A stretch of DNA of 64,000 bases, taken from the NCBI GenBank assembly GCA_947474365.1, contig CANJIU010000004.1, positions 1 to 64,000 of the forward strand, read 5' to 3'. The notes under the pieces were generated by a model that worked only from the letters and a program-made list of their open reading frames with translations, ran no database searches and was not told where the DNA came from. The translations under genes were made by a program, and so were the position numbers. This document shows positions 18,792-28,470 of the stretch, piece by piece (within the stretch, counting starts at the first letter, position 1; each line of letters begins with the position of its first letter). The DNA comes from Opitutia bacterium. Its GTDB lineage: Bacteria > Verrucomicrobiota > Verrucomicrobiia > Opitutales > Opitutaceae.

Positions 18792-20537
18792 ATGAGCGAT
18801 CAATCGCAACCCGCCGGCGTCCCCCAGGACGTCGCTTCAAAATATGACGAAGAACTCGTCAATCCACCGCCGCGAACCGAGTCCGCCCCGGTTAGCGCCG
18901 CCGAACTGAAGGCCGGCGCCGCCGAACGGTCCAAAAACCGTCCGTTTCTCCAAAAAATTCTCGCGGTGTTCCAAAAAGAGAAAGGCTCCTACCGCGAGCT
19001 GATCATCAACTCGGAGCCCTTGGAGAAGCGCGTCGCGCTGCTCGTGGACGGTCGGCTCGAAAAATTCGAAATCGAGCGGGAATCCGACAATCGGATGGTC
19101 GGCGGCATCTACAAGGGCCGCATCAAGAACCTCGACCCTGGCCTCAAGGCCGCGTTCGTCGACATCGGATACACCAAGAACGCGTTTCTCCACTACTGGG
19201 ACATGCTCCCCGCCGCCACCGACTCATCCGTCGAGGTCGTGCGGGTAAACAAAAAACGGAACGCGCCCGAGCGCGTCGCCGAGCCCACGGTCAAGGACAT
19301 CCCCCAACTTTACCCTCCGGGCAGCGAGATCGTAATTCAGGTCACCAAGGGTCCGATCGGCACCAAGGGTCCCCGCACCACCACCAACCTCTCGATCCCG
19401 GGGCGCTACCTCATCCTCACGCCCTTCAGTGACGGTTGTGGCATTTCGCGCAAGATTGAGGACCCGATGGAAAGGAAGCGACTCAAGGCACTGATCAACG
19501 AGCTCACCCTGCCCGAAGGCGTTGGCGTCATCGTCCGGACCGCCGGCGAGGGCAAGAAGCCGCGCTATTTCGTCCGCGATCTCCACATTCTCATCAAGAC
19601 GTGGGAAGACATCCAGGCGAAGATGAAGAGCGACCGTGCCCCGGCGTGCTTGTACATGGAGCCCGATCTGGTCGAGCGCACCGTGCGCGACTTTCTCACC
19701 GAGGAGGTCGATCGGGTGCTCATCGATCGCAAGGAGGACCACGAGCGCACCCAAAAGCTGGTCGGCCAGATTTCCAAGCGCAGCGCCGGGAAGATCGCCC
19801 TCTACAAGGACAGCATTCCGATCTTCGAACGATTCAATATCGAGCGCCAGATTGAGCAGACCGGCCAACGCAAAGTGCCCCTTCCGAGCGGCGGTGAAAT
19901 CATCATCGACGAGACAGAGGCGCTCATCGCCATCGATGTGAACACCGGTTCGCACAAAAATCGGGGCGGCGACGAAAAGAACGTCATCTACGCCGTCAAT
20001 CTGGAGGCGGCGGCGGAGATCGCGCGCCAGATCCGGCTCCGCAACTTGGGTGGCCTCATCATCATGGACTTCATCGACATGAAGGAGCGGCGCCATCGCA
20101 ACGCAGTCTATGAAAAGATGGTGGAGCTCATGTCGTCGGACAAGGCGAAGAACCACATCCTGCCCATCTCCCAACTCGGGATCATGCAAATGACGCGCCA
20201 GCGCCAGCAGGAGTCGTTGTCGTCCAATTTGTACACCGACTGCCCCTATTGCCGGGGCCGTGGCATCGTAAAGAGTGCGACGACGATGTCGGTTGAACTG
20301 CAGCGTAAGCTGAGTTCGGTGGTCCGCCGCCTGCAACTTCGCAACGACGGCAAGGAGTATTCCCTCCGCGTTCTGGTCCATCCGAGTATCCTGGAACGTT
20401 TGCGTAGCGAGGACGCCGACCTGCTCGTCCGAATGGAAAAACTGTTCAACGTGAAACTAGCCTTCCGCGCAGACCTCAACTACCACGTGGAAAATTTCAA
20501 AATCATCAACGCGATCACCGGGGAAGAGTACCGATGA
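18792..20537 (+). CDS. rng: ribonuclease E/G family protein
   Basis: A 581-residue endoribonuclease of the RNase E/G family, which cleaves single-stranded AU-rich RNA and matures rRNA. An S1 RNA-binding domain spans about residues 100-205 ([23 protein letters not shown] region). The catalytic DNase I-like part has the metal ligands Asp382 ([10 protein letters not shown]) and Asp426 (IMDFIDMKE). A zinc-link motif CPYCRGRG (Cys484, Cys487) supports dimerisation. The N-terminal 70 residues form a charged, probably disordered lead. The C-terminus lacks the long scaffold of RNase E, so RNase G type is favoured. It lies 93 bases after rodA, probably in the same transcript, and is followed by a strong terminator. 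Confidence 0.95.
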   Translation: MSDQSQPAGVPQDVASKYDEELVNPPPRTESAPVSAAELKAGAAERSKNRPFLQKILAVFQKEKGSYRELIINSEPLEKRVALLVDGRLEKFEIERESDNRMVGGIYKGRIKNLDPGLKAAFVDIGYTKNAFLHYWDMLPAATDSSVEVVRVNKKRNAPERVAEPTVKDIPQLYPPGSEIVIQVTKGPIGTKGPRTTTNLSIPGRYLILTPFSDGCGISRKIEDPMERKRLKALINELTLPEGVGVIVRTAGEGKKPRYFVRDLHILIKTWEDIQAKMKSDRAPACLYMEPDLVERTVRDFLTEEVDRVLIDRKEDHERTQKLVGQISKRSAGKIALYKDSIPIFERFNIERQIEQTGQRKVPLPSGGEIIIDETEALIAIDVNTGSHKNRGGDEKNVIYAVNLEAAAEIARQIRLRNLGGLIIMDFIDMKERRHRNAVYEKMVELMSSDKAKNHILPISQLGIMQMTRQRQQESLSSNLYTDCPYCRGRGIVKSATTMSVELQRKLSSVVRRLQLRNDGKEYSLRVLVHPSILERLRSEDADLLVRMEKLFNVKLAFRADLNYHVENFKIINAITGEEYR

Positions 20538-20569
20538 TCTTTCTGACCTGAGATTAGGGTTGGTACACC

Positions 20570-20604
20570 AAAAAACCGCCGGGGCATAGCTCCTGCGGTT
20601 TTTT
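20570..20604 (+). terminator. rho-independent terminator after rng
   Basis: AAAAAACCGC and GCGGTTTTTT pair across a 15-base loop that holds an inner GGGG/CTCC stem. The second arm runs into a T-rich tail. It lies about 30 bases after the rng stop and would end the ligase-rodA-rng transcript. Confidence 0.88.
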
Positions 20605-20731
20605 GTTTTGCGGCCACTGAATCAAGCGGGCAGCCGCACAGGGAGGCAGATCCTTCCAGAGAGACTGCGCTTTGACCTTCAACACGGGGATATCAAAAGC
20701 CTTTCCATCCCTTGGTACTGGCTAAAAAGTA

Positions 20732-20761
20732 AAGAGGGGAGACCTTTCGGTCTCCCCTCTT
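20732..20761 (-). terminator. rho-independent terminator after the outer-membrane protein gene
   Basis: A perfect 13-bp stem (AAGAGGGGAGACC and its complement) with the loop TTTC sits 30 bases beyond the stop of the leftward beta-barrel gene. On the minus strand it is followed by TTACTTTTTAGC, a T-tract. The strength of the hairpin fits a highly expressed gene. Confidence 0.88.
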
Positions 20762-20791
20762 CAAAGAAGGATACTCTGTCGCAAAACCGTA

Positions 20792-21892
20792 TTAGTAACG
20801 GAAGTTCGCCGAGATCGTGAAGACGTTCTGCTTGAACTCGCCCGAAGCGATGTCGGAGCTGTAGTTCGTGTACTTGTAGCTCGCGGCGATGTTGATGTTG
20901 GAATTGACGATGTAACTCGCGCCAAGATTCAGGCCAAAGTTGTCGTCCGTACGGGTTCCGTAGTCGATCGCCCGCCAGTCGATACCAGCGTTGACGGCCC
21001 ACTCCTCGGAAATCTTGGTGCTGATCGTCGTACCAAGAGAGAAATTCTTCTGCTGTTGACCCTGCGGGCTGGTGCCGAAGTCATTCGAGGCCGTGAAACC
21101 CCACATCGACTTCGGGGAGAGTTCATAGCTCAGGTTGCCATCGAGACCCAATTGGGTGTCGTCGCCACCCTTGCTGAGCTTACGGGTGTTCAAACCGACA
21201 TGGACGCTACCGGTCAACTTCGGGGAAAATTCACCACGAGCACCAACGTTGAAGAAGTGGTCCGTGGAGTCAGAACCGAGGTCAACCTTGTAGTCGCGGT
21301 AACGGTAACCAACGCTCAGGTCAGTCTTCGGGGTCCACTTGTAGAAGAAATCGATCGGCACTTCCAATTTATCAGAATCGGTGTAGCTACGACGCTTGTA
21401 ATTTTCGTGGTTAAACGTGACGCCGGCACCAACCGACGTGATTTGCGAAATCTCGACCTCGGTCGTCCCACCAGCGTTGAAAACATCGCGACGGGTAAGG
21501 CCACGGATATCAACGGTGTTTTGGTTGAGTTCGTTGTATCCCAGCGTGAAGCCGAGCTTCATCTTGCCGTCATCATACTTCGAATTGAAGTTCGCGCCGA
21601 ACAATTGGGTGTTGAGCTTGCTGTTGTCCGAGTAGTTGTCGAACGAATCAACCAGCGTCAGATTCCCCTTCAACTGGGAATTCTTGCCGAAGGTGAGGTC
21701 AACGCCCGGGTTGATCGAAAAAATGACATCACTGTCAGCCTTCTTGGCTTGGAAAATGTTGTCATCAGAGCGCACTCCGAGAGTGCCGGTGATGAAAAGT
21801 TCAGCGCCATCTCCGACGGCCATAAATGGCGCGGCGAAACTGCCGGCCGCGAGCGAGGCTGAAATTAATGCTAGTCTGATGGTGTTCTTCAT
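20792..21892 (-). CDS. outer membrane beta-barrel protein
   Basis: A 366-residue exported protein with a signal peptide (residues 1-20, MKNTIRLALISASLAAGSFA). The mature part alternates polar and hydrophobic residues in short strands ending with a C-terminal Tyr in FTISANFRY, the classic outer-membrane assembly signal. The DDNIFQ and GVDLTFG segments near the N-terminus recall exopolysaccharide-associated barrel proteins (EpsL-like or OMP_b-brl_2 families). Local GC is lower than its neighbours and codon choice is restricted, as in highly expressed genes. It is a single-gene unit with its own terminator. A role in polysaccharide export is possible, given the nearby cluster, but unproven. Confidence 0.82.
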   Translation of the reverse strand: MKNTIRLALISASLAAGSFAAPFMAVGDGAELFITGTLGVRSDDNIFQAKKADSDVIFSINPGVDLTFGKNSQLKGNLTLVDSFDNYSDNSKLNTQLFGANFNSKYDDGKMKLGFTLGYNELNQNTVDIRGLTRRDVFNAGGTTEVEISQITSVGAGVTFNHENYKRRSYTDSDKLEVPIDFFYKWTPKTDLSVGYRYRDYKVDLGSDSTDHFFNVGARGEFSPKLTGSVHVGLNTRKLSKGGDDTQLGLDGNLSYELSPKSMWGFTASNDFGTSPQGQQQKNFSLGTTISTKISEEWAVNAGIDWRAIDYGTRTDDNFGLNLGASYIVNSNINIAASYKYTNYSSDIASGEFKQNVFTISANFRY

Positions 21893-22170
21893 TGGCGTGC
21901 GGTGATGGTTCGACCGGGTTTAGGCAAAAGTGATGGTTCTAAGGCAACAACAAAAATCTGTGAGTAGTTATGATTGGTTCAGAACACCCCCAAGCACGAC
22001 ACAAGTCACGGCTGAGAACGGACAGAACCGACGAAACGCCGAAATCAAAAGTCGATCTCTGAGTGATGCGCAAGCGTATTTTAACGGAGGTTTTTCCAAA
22101 ATATTTTTCCCCAGCTGAGAGATCTGGTGACGTCACGTTGCCAAAAAGACCAGATTTCAGAGGGAAAAAC
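21893..22170. other. AT-richer intergenic region upstream of the outer-membrane protein gene
   Basis: About 280 bases separate the hisC stop from the outer-membrane protein start, both on the minus strand. The stretch is clearly AT-richer than the genome, for example around 22078-22110, and should hold the promoter of the outer-membrane protein. I could not pick a convincing -35/-10 pair or a hisC terminator. Confidence 0.5.
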
Positions 22171-23286
22171 TCAAATTTCACGAACCGATGCGATACGTTT
22201 CAGCACATCCGCGAGTTCACCAAGAAATCGTTCATTTTGGCTACGTGTTCCCACTGAGACTCGAATCCACTCGGAAAGACCGTACGATTTCACCGGTCGG
22301 ACAATCACACCCCTCCGCTGGAGAGCATCAAACACGCGATTTCCATCGCCCACTTTGATGAGGAGAAAATTCGCCACACTCGGAACCACCTCAAGTCCCT
22401 GCGCGCGACACCCCAAAGCAACCTGGGAGAGCCCCTCACGATTTTCCCGGGCCGTCCGACTCGCAAACTCCACATCGTCCAAAGCCGCGACGGCAGCAGC
22501 CTGGGCAATCGCGTTCACGTTGAACGGCTGGCGCACCCGATTCAACAGGCCGCACAACTCAGGACTGCCGTATCCATAACCCACCCGCAGCGACGCCAAC
22601 CCATAAATCTTAGAGAAGGTGCGAAGACAAACGACATTCGCACCCGCAGCGATCAGGGGCCGGAGGTCAGGTGGTTGCGTCAAAAACTCTGCGTACGCCT
22701 CATCGATGACAACCACGACATGTTCGGGGAGATTTCTGACGAAATTCATCAGATCAGCCTCGGAGTTCGCGGTACCGGTTGGATTGTTCGGAGAGCAAAC
22801 GCAGACCAGCTTGGTTCTGGAGGTGACTGCGGCGGCCATGGCGGGAAGGTCGTGGCACCAATTGCGCAGCGGAATCTCGACGGGCTTCGCACCGAACAGC
22901 AGCGTCACCAACTTATAGACGACAAACGCCGGCGTCGCCATCACGACCTCATCGCCCTCGCTCAGGAAAGCATGGCCAAGCAGTTCGATGATCTCGTTCG
23001 AACCGTTGCCGATCACGAACTGTTCCTCGGACAGGGCATAACGCGCGGCCAGCTTTCGCCTTAGTTCAAAGCAGCCACCATCGGGATAGAGCGCCCCATT
23101 CTCGAGTGCACGGCGTGCGGCTTCCAGCGCTTTCGGGGATGGCCCCAGGGGGTTCTCGTTCGAAGCGAGCTTGATGATACCCGCCGGATCGAGCCCGAGC
23201 TCGCGCGCCACATACTCGATCGGCTTGCCTGGTTCGTAGACTGGCTGGGTCCGCACCGATGGTTTTGCAAGCGACTCGATATTCAT
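22171..23286 (-). CDS. hisC: histidinol-phosphate aminotransferase
   Basis: A 371-residue class II aminotransferase of the HisC family. It converts imidazole acetol phosphate and glutamate to histidinol phosphate with PLP, in the cytoplasm. Marks are KLASNENPLGPSPKALEA near the N-terminus, YPDGGCFELRRKLA, SPNNPTGT, DEAYAEF, and the PLP lysine Lys226 in TFSKIYGLASLRVGYG. The terminal RPVKSYGLSEWIRVSVGT completes the fold. ATG 23286 is preferred because homology starts there; the frame runs 27 codons further upstream. HisC-type enzymes sometimes act on aromatic or phosphonate substrates, but the sequence is a good match for the histidine enzyme. It is not in a his operon. Confidence 0.9.
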   Translation of the reverse strand: MNIESLAKPSVRTQPVYEPGKPIEYVARELGLDPAGIIKLASNENPLGPSPKALEAARRALENGALYPDGGCFELRRKLAARYALSEEQFVIGNGSNEIIELLGHAFLSEGDEVVMATPAFVVYKLVTLLFGAKPVEIPLRNWCHDLPAMAAAVTSRTKLVCVCSPNNPTGTANSEADLMNFVRNLPEHVVVVIDEAYAEFLTQPPDLRPLIAAGANVVCLRTFSKIYGLASLRVGYGYGSPELCGLLNRVRQPFNVNAIAQAAAVAALDDVEFASRTARENREGLSQVALGCRAQGLEVVPSVANFLLIKVGDGNRVFDALQRRGVIVRPVKSYGLSEWIRVSVGTRSQNERFLGELADVLKRIASVREI

Positions 23287-23472
23287 CCGGTGACTGGAAC
23301 ACAGATGGGCCCAGACGCGAAAGCTCGAAATTTCACCTTTGCCACCAAAGGTGCCGCCATTTTCCACCCATGACCAAATCCGGAATAAGTGCTACGGGGG
23401 GGGAATCCACGCACCCGATACGCAAACGACCAGCGGAGTGCCACCGGTTGCGGTGGGGCGCTTCGCCGAACA

Positions 23473-24072
23473 TCACGCACCCCGGCTCGGTACTCGCACC
23501 CATTTCATGCCAGCCGCCTCTGCGGCGCGCATTCCAGGCTCGGCATCTTCGAAGACCAGACACCCGCCCGGCGCCACCCCCATCCGCGCCGCGGCCAGGA
23601 GAAACATGTCCGGCGCCGGCTTTCCCTCGCGCACGTCTTCCGGCGTGATTACGACCTCGTGGCGAAACAAGCGCCCCAGCCCGGTCAGTTCGAGCATCCG
23701 ACGGACAATTAGACGCGGCCCGCCCGAGGCAATCGCCACTGGCCGCGTCAACGACATCTGTCGGGCGATTTCCACCACGGGCTCGATGAGTTTCGCGTCA
23801 GACTGCAATTCATGAAAAAGCGCCTCTTTGTGTTCAAACACCGCGTGGGGATCGACGACGAGGCCGTAGTGCGCCGCAATCAATTCCGCCACCCGCAACG
23901 TCGGTACTCCGCCGAGTGAGTAAAACAACTCCTCGTCCAGCGTCACATTCAGGCCCACTCGCCGCATCGCCTCGTCCCACGCCCGATAGTGCAGCGGCAT
24001 CGTATCGACGAGTGTGCCGTCCAAATCAAAGATGTAGCCGGCGAAATCACCGGGAGGAATGTCGAGTTTCAT
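23473..24072 (-). CDS. HAD-family phosphatase (beta-phosphoglucomutase-like)
   Basis: A 199-residue haloacid-dehalogenase superfamily hydrolase. Motif I is FDLDGTLVDTMPLHY (nucleophile and acid/base aspartates), motif II is the AIASGGPR Ser, motif III a Lys in the HEVVITPEDVREGKPAPD region, and motif IV is FEDAEPGMRAAEAAG. The helical cap between motifs I and II is of the beta-phosphoglucomutase/YqaB subclass, which acts on small sugar phosphates. The ATG at 24072 is chosen, as motif I follows directly; upstream codons have no homology. Neighbours give no clue to the substrate. Confidence 0.87.
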   Translation of the reverse strand: MKLDIPPGDFAGYIFDLDGTLVDTMPLHYRAWDEAMRRVGLNVTLDEELFYSLGGVPTLRVAELIAAHYGLVVDPHAVFEHKEALFHELQSDAKLIEPVVEIARQMSLTRPVAIASGGPRLIVRRMLELTGLGRLFRHEVVITPEDVREGKPAPDMFLLAAARMGVAPGGCLVFEDAEPGMRAAEAAGMKWVRVPSRGA

Positions 24073-24194
24073 GCCAACCGCCCACCCTGCGACGGGGCGG
24101 CGCCGAAGCAAACGAAAGTCGCGTCTGCGAAATTTCCACCCGGTCAACCCAACGCATTCCCAGCCGTCAGCGGCCAACCTCACAGAGCGTCCAC

Positions 24195-26966
24195 TCAGGT
24201 CTGTGCAAGCCACACCGCGAGAGCGCGGGCGTCCGGCCCGGCCACCGTCTCCGCGGGCAACGCCCGGATCGCGTCGCGCCATTCAGCCGGCCAGGCGGAG
24301 TCGTAATGCGGCCGCAATGATTCCGGCAGCGTCGCCGGCGGCGGCAGCCCACGGGAAATCGCCGAAGCTTCCGCGTGTGCGAGCGCGGCAGCGGCGAGCG
24401 ACGGCCGCGCTTCATCCGCGAGATCGGCGGCGAAGAGCGCCCCGGCAGCGCGAGCCTTCCGCCGCACCAGTGCACGGAGCGATTCGATTCTCGCCTGTTG
24501 CTCGGGGGTCAACACCGGCGCCGTCCTCTCTCCCGCCGCGAACAATGGACGGGTGGCGCGGGTGTGCAGCGTGAGGAGACCGGCGGAGGCCAGCGCCTGC
24601 AGCGCATCCCAAGCGGACGTGGCGAGCACATGCAGCGGCGGGCGCGGCCCACGCCACGGCGTGTCGTTGAGCAGGGCCTCGAGGTGCGGCCGCTGCTCGG
24701 CCGCGACTCCCTCGACCACCGCGACGAGCACGGGGGAATCGGAACCGGGCAACCAGGTTTCGTCACAGCGCACGACCCGCGGGCCGAGCCGCTGGCGGAC
24801 CGCGGCGGCAAACGTCGCCGCCGGGTCGGAGGAGGGCACCGGCCCGGCCGGCAATTGAACCACGGGCACGGCGCACTCGGCCGGCGTCCCCGCGGAAACC
24901 GCCAGCGCCTGCTCCAGACGCTTGAGCAGATCCTGCCGGCCGCGCTTGAGTTTGACCAGGGTGAGGTCGCCCACGCCGTCAAGCACGCCCTGGGCAAGCT
25001 CCTGTTTGTTTGCGAGGCTGCCCAGCATGCCGTGTTCGATCGTCTTCTCGGCGATCAGGTTGACGACCGTGACAGGCCGGAGCTGGTTCTTGCGCCAGGC
25101 ACGGGCGATGCGCTGTTCGAGTTTTGCCGGATTCCACGGGAGATCGCAGTTGATCACCACACTCGCGTTCTGCAGGTTCAGGCCGACTCCGCCGGAGTCC
25201 GTGCTGAGAAACAGCCGGCACGCCGGATCCTGGCGGAACGCGAGAATCTCCGCCCGCCGGCGCGCCTGGGGCACGGAACCCGTGTGCCAGGCAAAACCGA
25301 TGCCGTTTCCGACGGCATGCTCCCGCACGCGGGCGAGCATGCCTTCCCACTCGGAAAAGATGATGACCTTTACGTCCGGGTCGGCCAGCACCTCATCCAA
25401 CACTCGGGCGAGCTCGTCGAGCTTGGGACAGTCGCGACACGGGTTGTTTTTGATGATCGACGGCGTGTCGCAGACCATCCGCATCATGTTCATGAGGATC
25501 ATCAGGAGGTCCTGCTCCTTCGGCGTCAGCGGGCGGCGTTTCGATTTCTGAACAAGTTGGGAGACCGATTTTTCGTACCCGGCGTACTCGTCCTGCATTG
25601 ACCGGGTCAGCGGCACGAAGAGATTGCGATCGGTGCGATCCGGTAGCTCGGTTTCAACCTCGGACTTGCGGCGGCGCAGGAGCACCGGGCGCACGCGCTC
25701 GCGGAGCAGATGGAGGTTTTGATAGCCGGCGGGACGTCCGTTTTCGTCAAAAGTGTAGTAGTCGCGATTGAAGCGGAAAAGCGGTCCCAGCAGCGCCGGA
25801 TCGAGAAAATCGACGATGGAGCGGAGCTCGTCGATCCGGTTCTCAATCGGCGTGCCCGTGAGCACGAAGGCATAGCGGCTCCGGAGGCGCTTCACCGCCT
25901 GGGCGGTGCGCGTGGACCAGTTCTTAATCCGCTGGGCTTCGTCGAGCACGACGATGTCCGGCCGAAGGCGCTCGTTTAGATCGAGGCTGTCGGCGACGAT
26001 CTGCTCGTAATTGGCGATGGTGAAAAACGGCGGCGCCGGGTCGTCGTAGACCCGCACGCGGGCCGAGCGGGAGCCATAAATCAGCCGCAGATTGAGTGGC
26101 GTGAACCGGCGAATCTGCTCCTCCCATTCGGTCTTGAGCGACGCGGGCGTGACAATCAGCACCCGGTGGGCCTTGCCCAGACGGTGCAGGAGCGCGCAGG
26201 CGGCGATGGCCTGAATCGTTTTGCCAAGCCCCATCTCGTCGGCGAGGAGCGCCCGCTCGGTGAACGCCAGGTGCAGCATGCCTTCCCGCTGGTAGGGAAA
26301 GAGCGGCATCAGGGTTTCGTGCGCCGGGTGGCTCCCGTTCGCCACCCCCGCCTCGTAGTCGCGGCGACTGAGAACGCGATCGCGGGTGATTTCGCGGGCC
26401 GCGAGCCAGGCCTTCGTCTCGAGGGAAATGCGGAGAGCCGGGACCGCGGCGACGGTGAGTTCGGCGATCAGATCGGCGGGATCGAGGTCGGGCAGCTGCA
26501 GACCGTCCCCATCGAAACGGGCGCGCAGACGCGGCGGCAGCAGCGGGAGATTGCGTTCGATGCGCAGCCGACCCGCGGCCCGGTCGGGCATCACATCAAT
26601 CCGCGGTGAAGGCACGCCCTGCTTGGCCGCCTTGAACTCTGCGCGCTGCCGGGGCGCGAGATGGAGCAACACGGCCTCCACGTGTTTGCAGGTGCCTAGT
26701 CCGTTGATCCGAAAATCGGTGCAGGTGCAGGCAAACTGGCGGCCGGCGACATCACGAATTTCCACGTCGTAGTCGAGCCCGCTCAGCGAACGCACCCCGA
26801 AGTCCGAGAAGATCGGATACGCCGGCTGGCGGTTCACGACCCGCGGCCGCTCCTCCCGGGCGCGCACCCAGCGCTTGAGAATCTCGTGCGCATCGGTCGT
26901 ACGCCAGTCGGTGACGGGCGGCAGCAGTCGGGCGGGATCCGGGCGGCGGGTTCGACGGGACGTCAT
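24195..26966 (-). CDS. SWIM zinc-finger SNF2-family helicase
   Basis: A 923-residue superfamily 2 DNA translocase. A SWIM zinc finger lies near the N-terminus (Cys80, Cys82, Cys93, His95 in FACTCTDFRINGLGTCKH). The SNF2 ATPase follows with DEMGLGKT (Walker A, about residue 250), VLDEAQRIKNW (a DEAQ variant of motif II), and the helicase C lobe with STDSGGVGLNLQNASVVI and QRIARAWRKNQ. The C-terminal 230 residues are Ala/Pro-rich and of no known fold. Such proteins remodel protein-DNA complexes, often in repair or transcription. ATG 26966 is selected because the longer frame upstream lacks homology. It is a single-gene unit. Confidence 0.9.
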   Translation of the reverse strand: MTSRRTRRPDPARLLPPVTDWRTTDAHEILKRWVRAREERPRVVNRQPAYPIFSDFGVRSLSGLDYDVEIRDVAGRQFACTCTDFRINGLGTCKHVEAVLLHLAPRQRAEFKAAKQGVPSPRIDVMPDRAAGRLRIERNLPLLPPRLRARFDGDGLQLPDLDPADLIAELTVAAVPALRISLETKAWLAAREITRDRVLSRRDYEAGVANGSHPAHETLMPLFPYQREGMLHLAFTERALLADEMGLGKTIQAIAACALLHRLGKAHRVLIVTPASLKTEWEEQIRRFTPLNLRLIYGSRSARVRVYDDPAPPFFTIANYEQIVADSLDLNERLRPDIVVLDEAQRIKNWSTRTAQAVKRLRSRYAFVLTGTPIENRIDELRSIVDFLDPALLGPLFRFNRDYYTFDENGRPAGYQNLHLLRERVRPVLLRRRKSEVETELPDRTDRNLFVPLTRSMQDEYAGYEKSVSQLVQKSKRRPLTPKEQDLLMILMNMMRMVCDTPSIIKNNPCRDCPKLDELARVLDEVLADPDVKVIIFSEWEGMLARVREHAVGNGIGFAWHTGSVPQARRRAEILAFRQDPACRLFLSTDSGGVGLNLQNASVVINCDLPWNPAKLEQRIARAWRKNQLRPVTVVNLIAEKTIEHGMLGSLANKQELAQGVLDGVGDLTLVKLKRGRQDLLKRLEQALAVSAGTPAECAVPVVQLPAGPVPSSDPAATFAAAVRQRLGPRVVRCDETWLPGSDSPVLVAVVEGVAAEQRPHLEALLNDTPWRGPRPPLHVLATSAWDALQALASAGLLTLHTRATRPLFAAGERTAPVLTPEQQARIESLRALVRRKARAAGALFAADLADEARPSLAAAALAHAEASAISRGLPPPATLPESLRPHYDSAWPAEWRDAIRALPAETVAGPDARALAVWLAQT

Positions 26967-27040
26967 AGCGGCAGCGAACTCCGGCCGCGCGGGCGAGGCA
27001 AAGAAATTTCCCACAACTGAAACGAGTCGCCGCCCGCAAC

Positions 27041-27859
27041 TTATTTTTCCGCGGCGTAGGCTTCGCGTAGAAGCAAGCGATAAATCGCTCCACCGACCTG
27101 CCCGCCCACCAACGGTGCGATCACATAGACAGTCAGCCAGCCCCAGCCGTTCGCCGTGAATGGCACGCCGCCCCAGCCCGCGAGCGCGCTCCAAATCCGC
27201 GGGGCAAGATCGCGCGCCGGATTGAAACACGCCATCGTCAACGGCCCGATCACAGAGATCAGCAGCGTTACCGTCAGGCCGATCACCACCGGCGCGAGGT
27301 CACGGGGACGTGCCGCATTGCGCTCGTCCGTCACCGCCAGAATCACCAAGACGAGCACCGCTGTCCCCACCACTTCGATAAAAAACGCTCCGGAGGGCGA
27401 CAACGTCGCCCGCAGCGCCTCAGTGAGCGGTTTGCCTCCGGGATTCGGAAAATACTCCCCATAAATCATCGCACTCGCCTCACTTCCCGCTGTTCCGCGC
27501 GTGAGGTGACGGGCGGCTTCAAACTCCCGAAGCGAGCCGGCAAACATACCGTGCAGCACCACCGCCGCGCAAAACGCACCCGCCAACTGCGCCGCCACAT
27601 ACCCCGGAACCCTCCGTGCCGGAAAACCGCGCCACGTCGCCATGGCACAGGTTACCGCCGGATTGAGATGCGCTCCGCTCAAAGCACCTGTCACAAAAAT
27701 CGCCGTCGCGATGCCCAGCCCCCAGACGATCGCGACCTGAAAGACTCCGACCTGCGCACCCAGCAGCGTCGCCGCCGCCACCGAGCCGCAGCCGAAAAAC
27801 ACGAGGAGAAACGTGCCGATAAATTCGCCGATCAGCCAGGGAGGAAAAATAGTTCGCAT
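27041..27859 (-). CDS. glpF: MIP-family aquaglyceroporin
   Basis: A 272-residue channel with six membrane helices and two half-helices carrying the pore motifs HLNPAVT and CFNPARDLAPR. The Asp after the second NPAR is the mark of glycerol-conducting channels (GlpF/AqpS type), which also pass arsenite and other neutral metalloid hydroxides. It is the last gene of the arsM-arsN2-sigZ run on the minus strand, 50 bases after sigZ. In that setting an arsenite or methylarsenite route is an attractive inference, while glycerol uptake remains possible; no glycerol kinase gene is present. Confidence 0.88.
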   Translation of the reverse strand: MRTIFPPWLIGEFIGTFLLVFFGCGSVAAATLLGAQVGVFQVAIVWGLGIATAIFVTGALSGAHLNPAVTCAMATWRGFPARRVPGYVAAQLAGAFCAAVVLHGMFAGSLREFEAARHLTRGTAGSEASAMIYGEYFPNPGGKPLTEALRATLSPSGAFFIEVVGTAVLVLVILAVTDERNAARPRDLAPVVIGLTVTLLISVIGPLTMACFNPARDLAPRIWSALAGWGGVPFTANGWGWLTVYVIAPLVGGQVGGAIYRLLLREAYAAEK

Positions 27860-27909
27860 CGCTCGGACTCGAAGCAGCGCATCGAGCTCCCGCAGATCAA
27901 GCCGTTAAA

Positions 27910-28470
27910 TCAGGCCGACCGACAACAACCCGTCGCTGCACGACGTTCCCAGCCGATGACCTGGCCATGCCGGTCGAATTCGAATCGGCAACACTCCTGC
28001 AATTTCCGTTTCAACATTGCGCGGCCGCGCCGAACCCGCGACTTCACCGCGGTCAACGAGAGGCCGCTGCGCAGCGCGATTCTCGCCAGAGGAATCCCTT
28101 CCAGCTCCGCCAGCCGCACGGGCTCACGATACGCTTCCGGCAGTTCTTCCAGAAAACGCTTCATCGACACCATCACCGCCGTCCGCAGCTCTCCCACTTC
28201 ATCCGCCGGTTCGGTCGCCAAAACTTCCGGCAGTTCCTCCAGCGGCTTCGTCTTCCGATAGTGGTCGATGAGCGTCGTCCGTGCAATGCGATAGAGCCAT
28301 GCTTCGATCCGCTGGCCGTCGCGCAACGCCGCCCGGGATCGGAATACCTTAAGCAACGTTTCCTGCGTGAGGTCGTCCGCGGTCGCGTCGTCCCGCACCC
28401 GCCGCCGGATAAACGCCCGGAGCTTCGTGGAAAACTCCGCCACGGCACCGTCGAATTCCGCGGCACTCAT
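27910..28470 (-). CDS. sigZ: SigZ-type ECF sigma factor
   Basis: A 186-residue ECF sigma factor. Region 2 is recognisable in AFIRRRVRDDATADDLTQETLLKVF and the -10-binding AWLYRIARTTLIDHYR; region 4 in LPEAYREPVRLAELEGIPLARIA with a helix-turn-helix LSLTAVKSRVRRGRAML. The tail CCRFEFDRHGQVIGWE is typical of the SigZ subgroup. The ATG at 28470 overlaps the arsN2 stop (ATGA), so translation is coupled. No anti-sigma gene is adjacent, so how it is controlled is unknown. The two Cys residues at positions near 165 could sense arsenite, which is speculation. It may drive its own operon. Confidence 0.88.
   Translation of the reverse strand: MSAAEFDGAVAEFSTKLRAFIRRRVRDDATADDLTQETLLKVFRSRAALRDGQRIEAWLYRIARTTLIDHYRKTKPLEELPEVLATEPADEVGELRTAVMVSMKRFLEELPEAYREPVRLAELEGIPLARIALRSGLSLTAVKSRVRRGRAMLKRKLQECCRFEFDRHGQVIGWERRAATGCCRSA

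Noticed and set aside
19224-20381. A 385-codon minus-strand open frame
   Set aside because: It is antisense to rng, whose catalytic residues are intact.
24375-25601. A 408-codon plus-strand open frame
   Set aside because: It lies opposite the SNF2 helicase core, whose motifs are intact. Long antisense frames are expected in GC-rich codon usage, and it has no family features.
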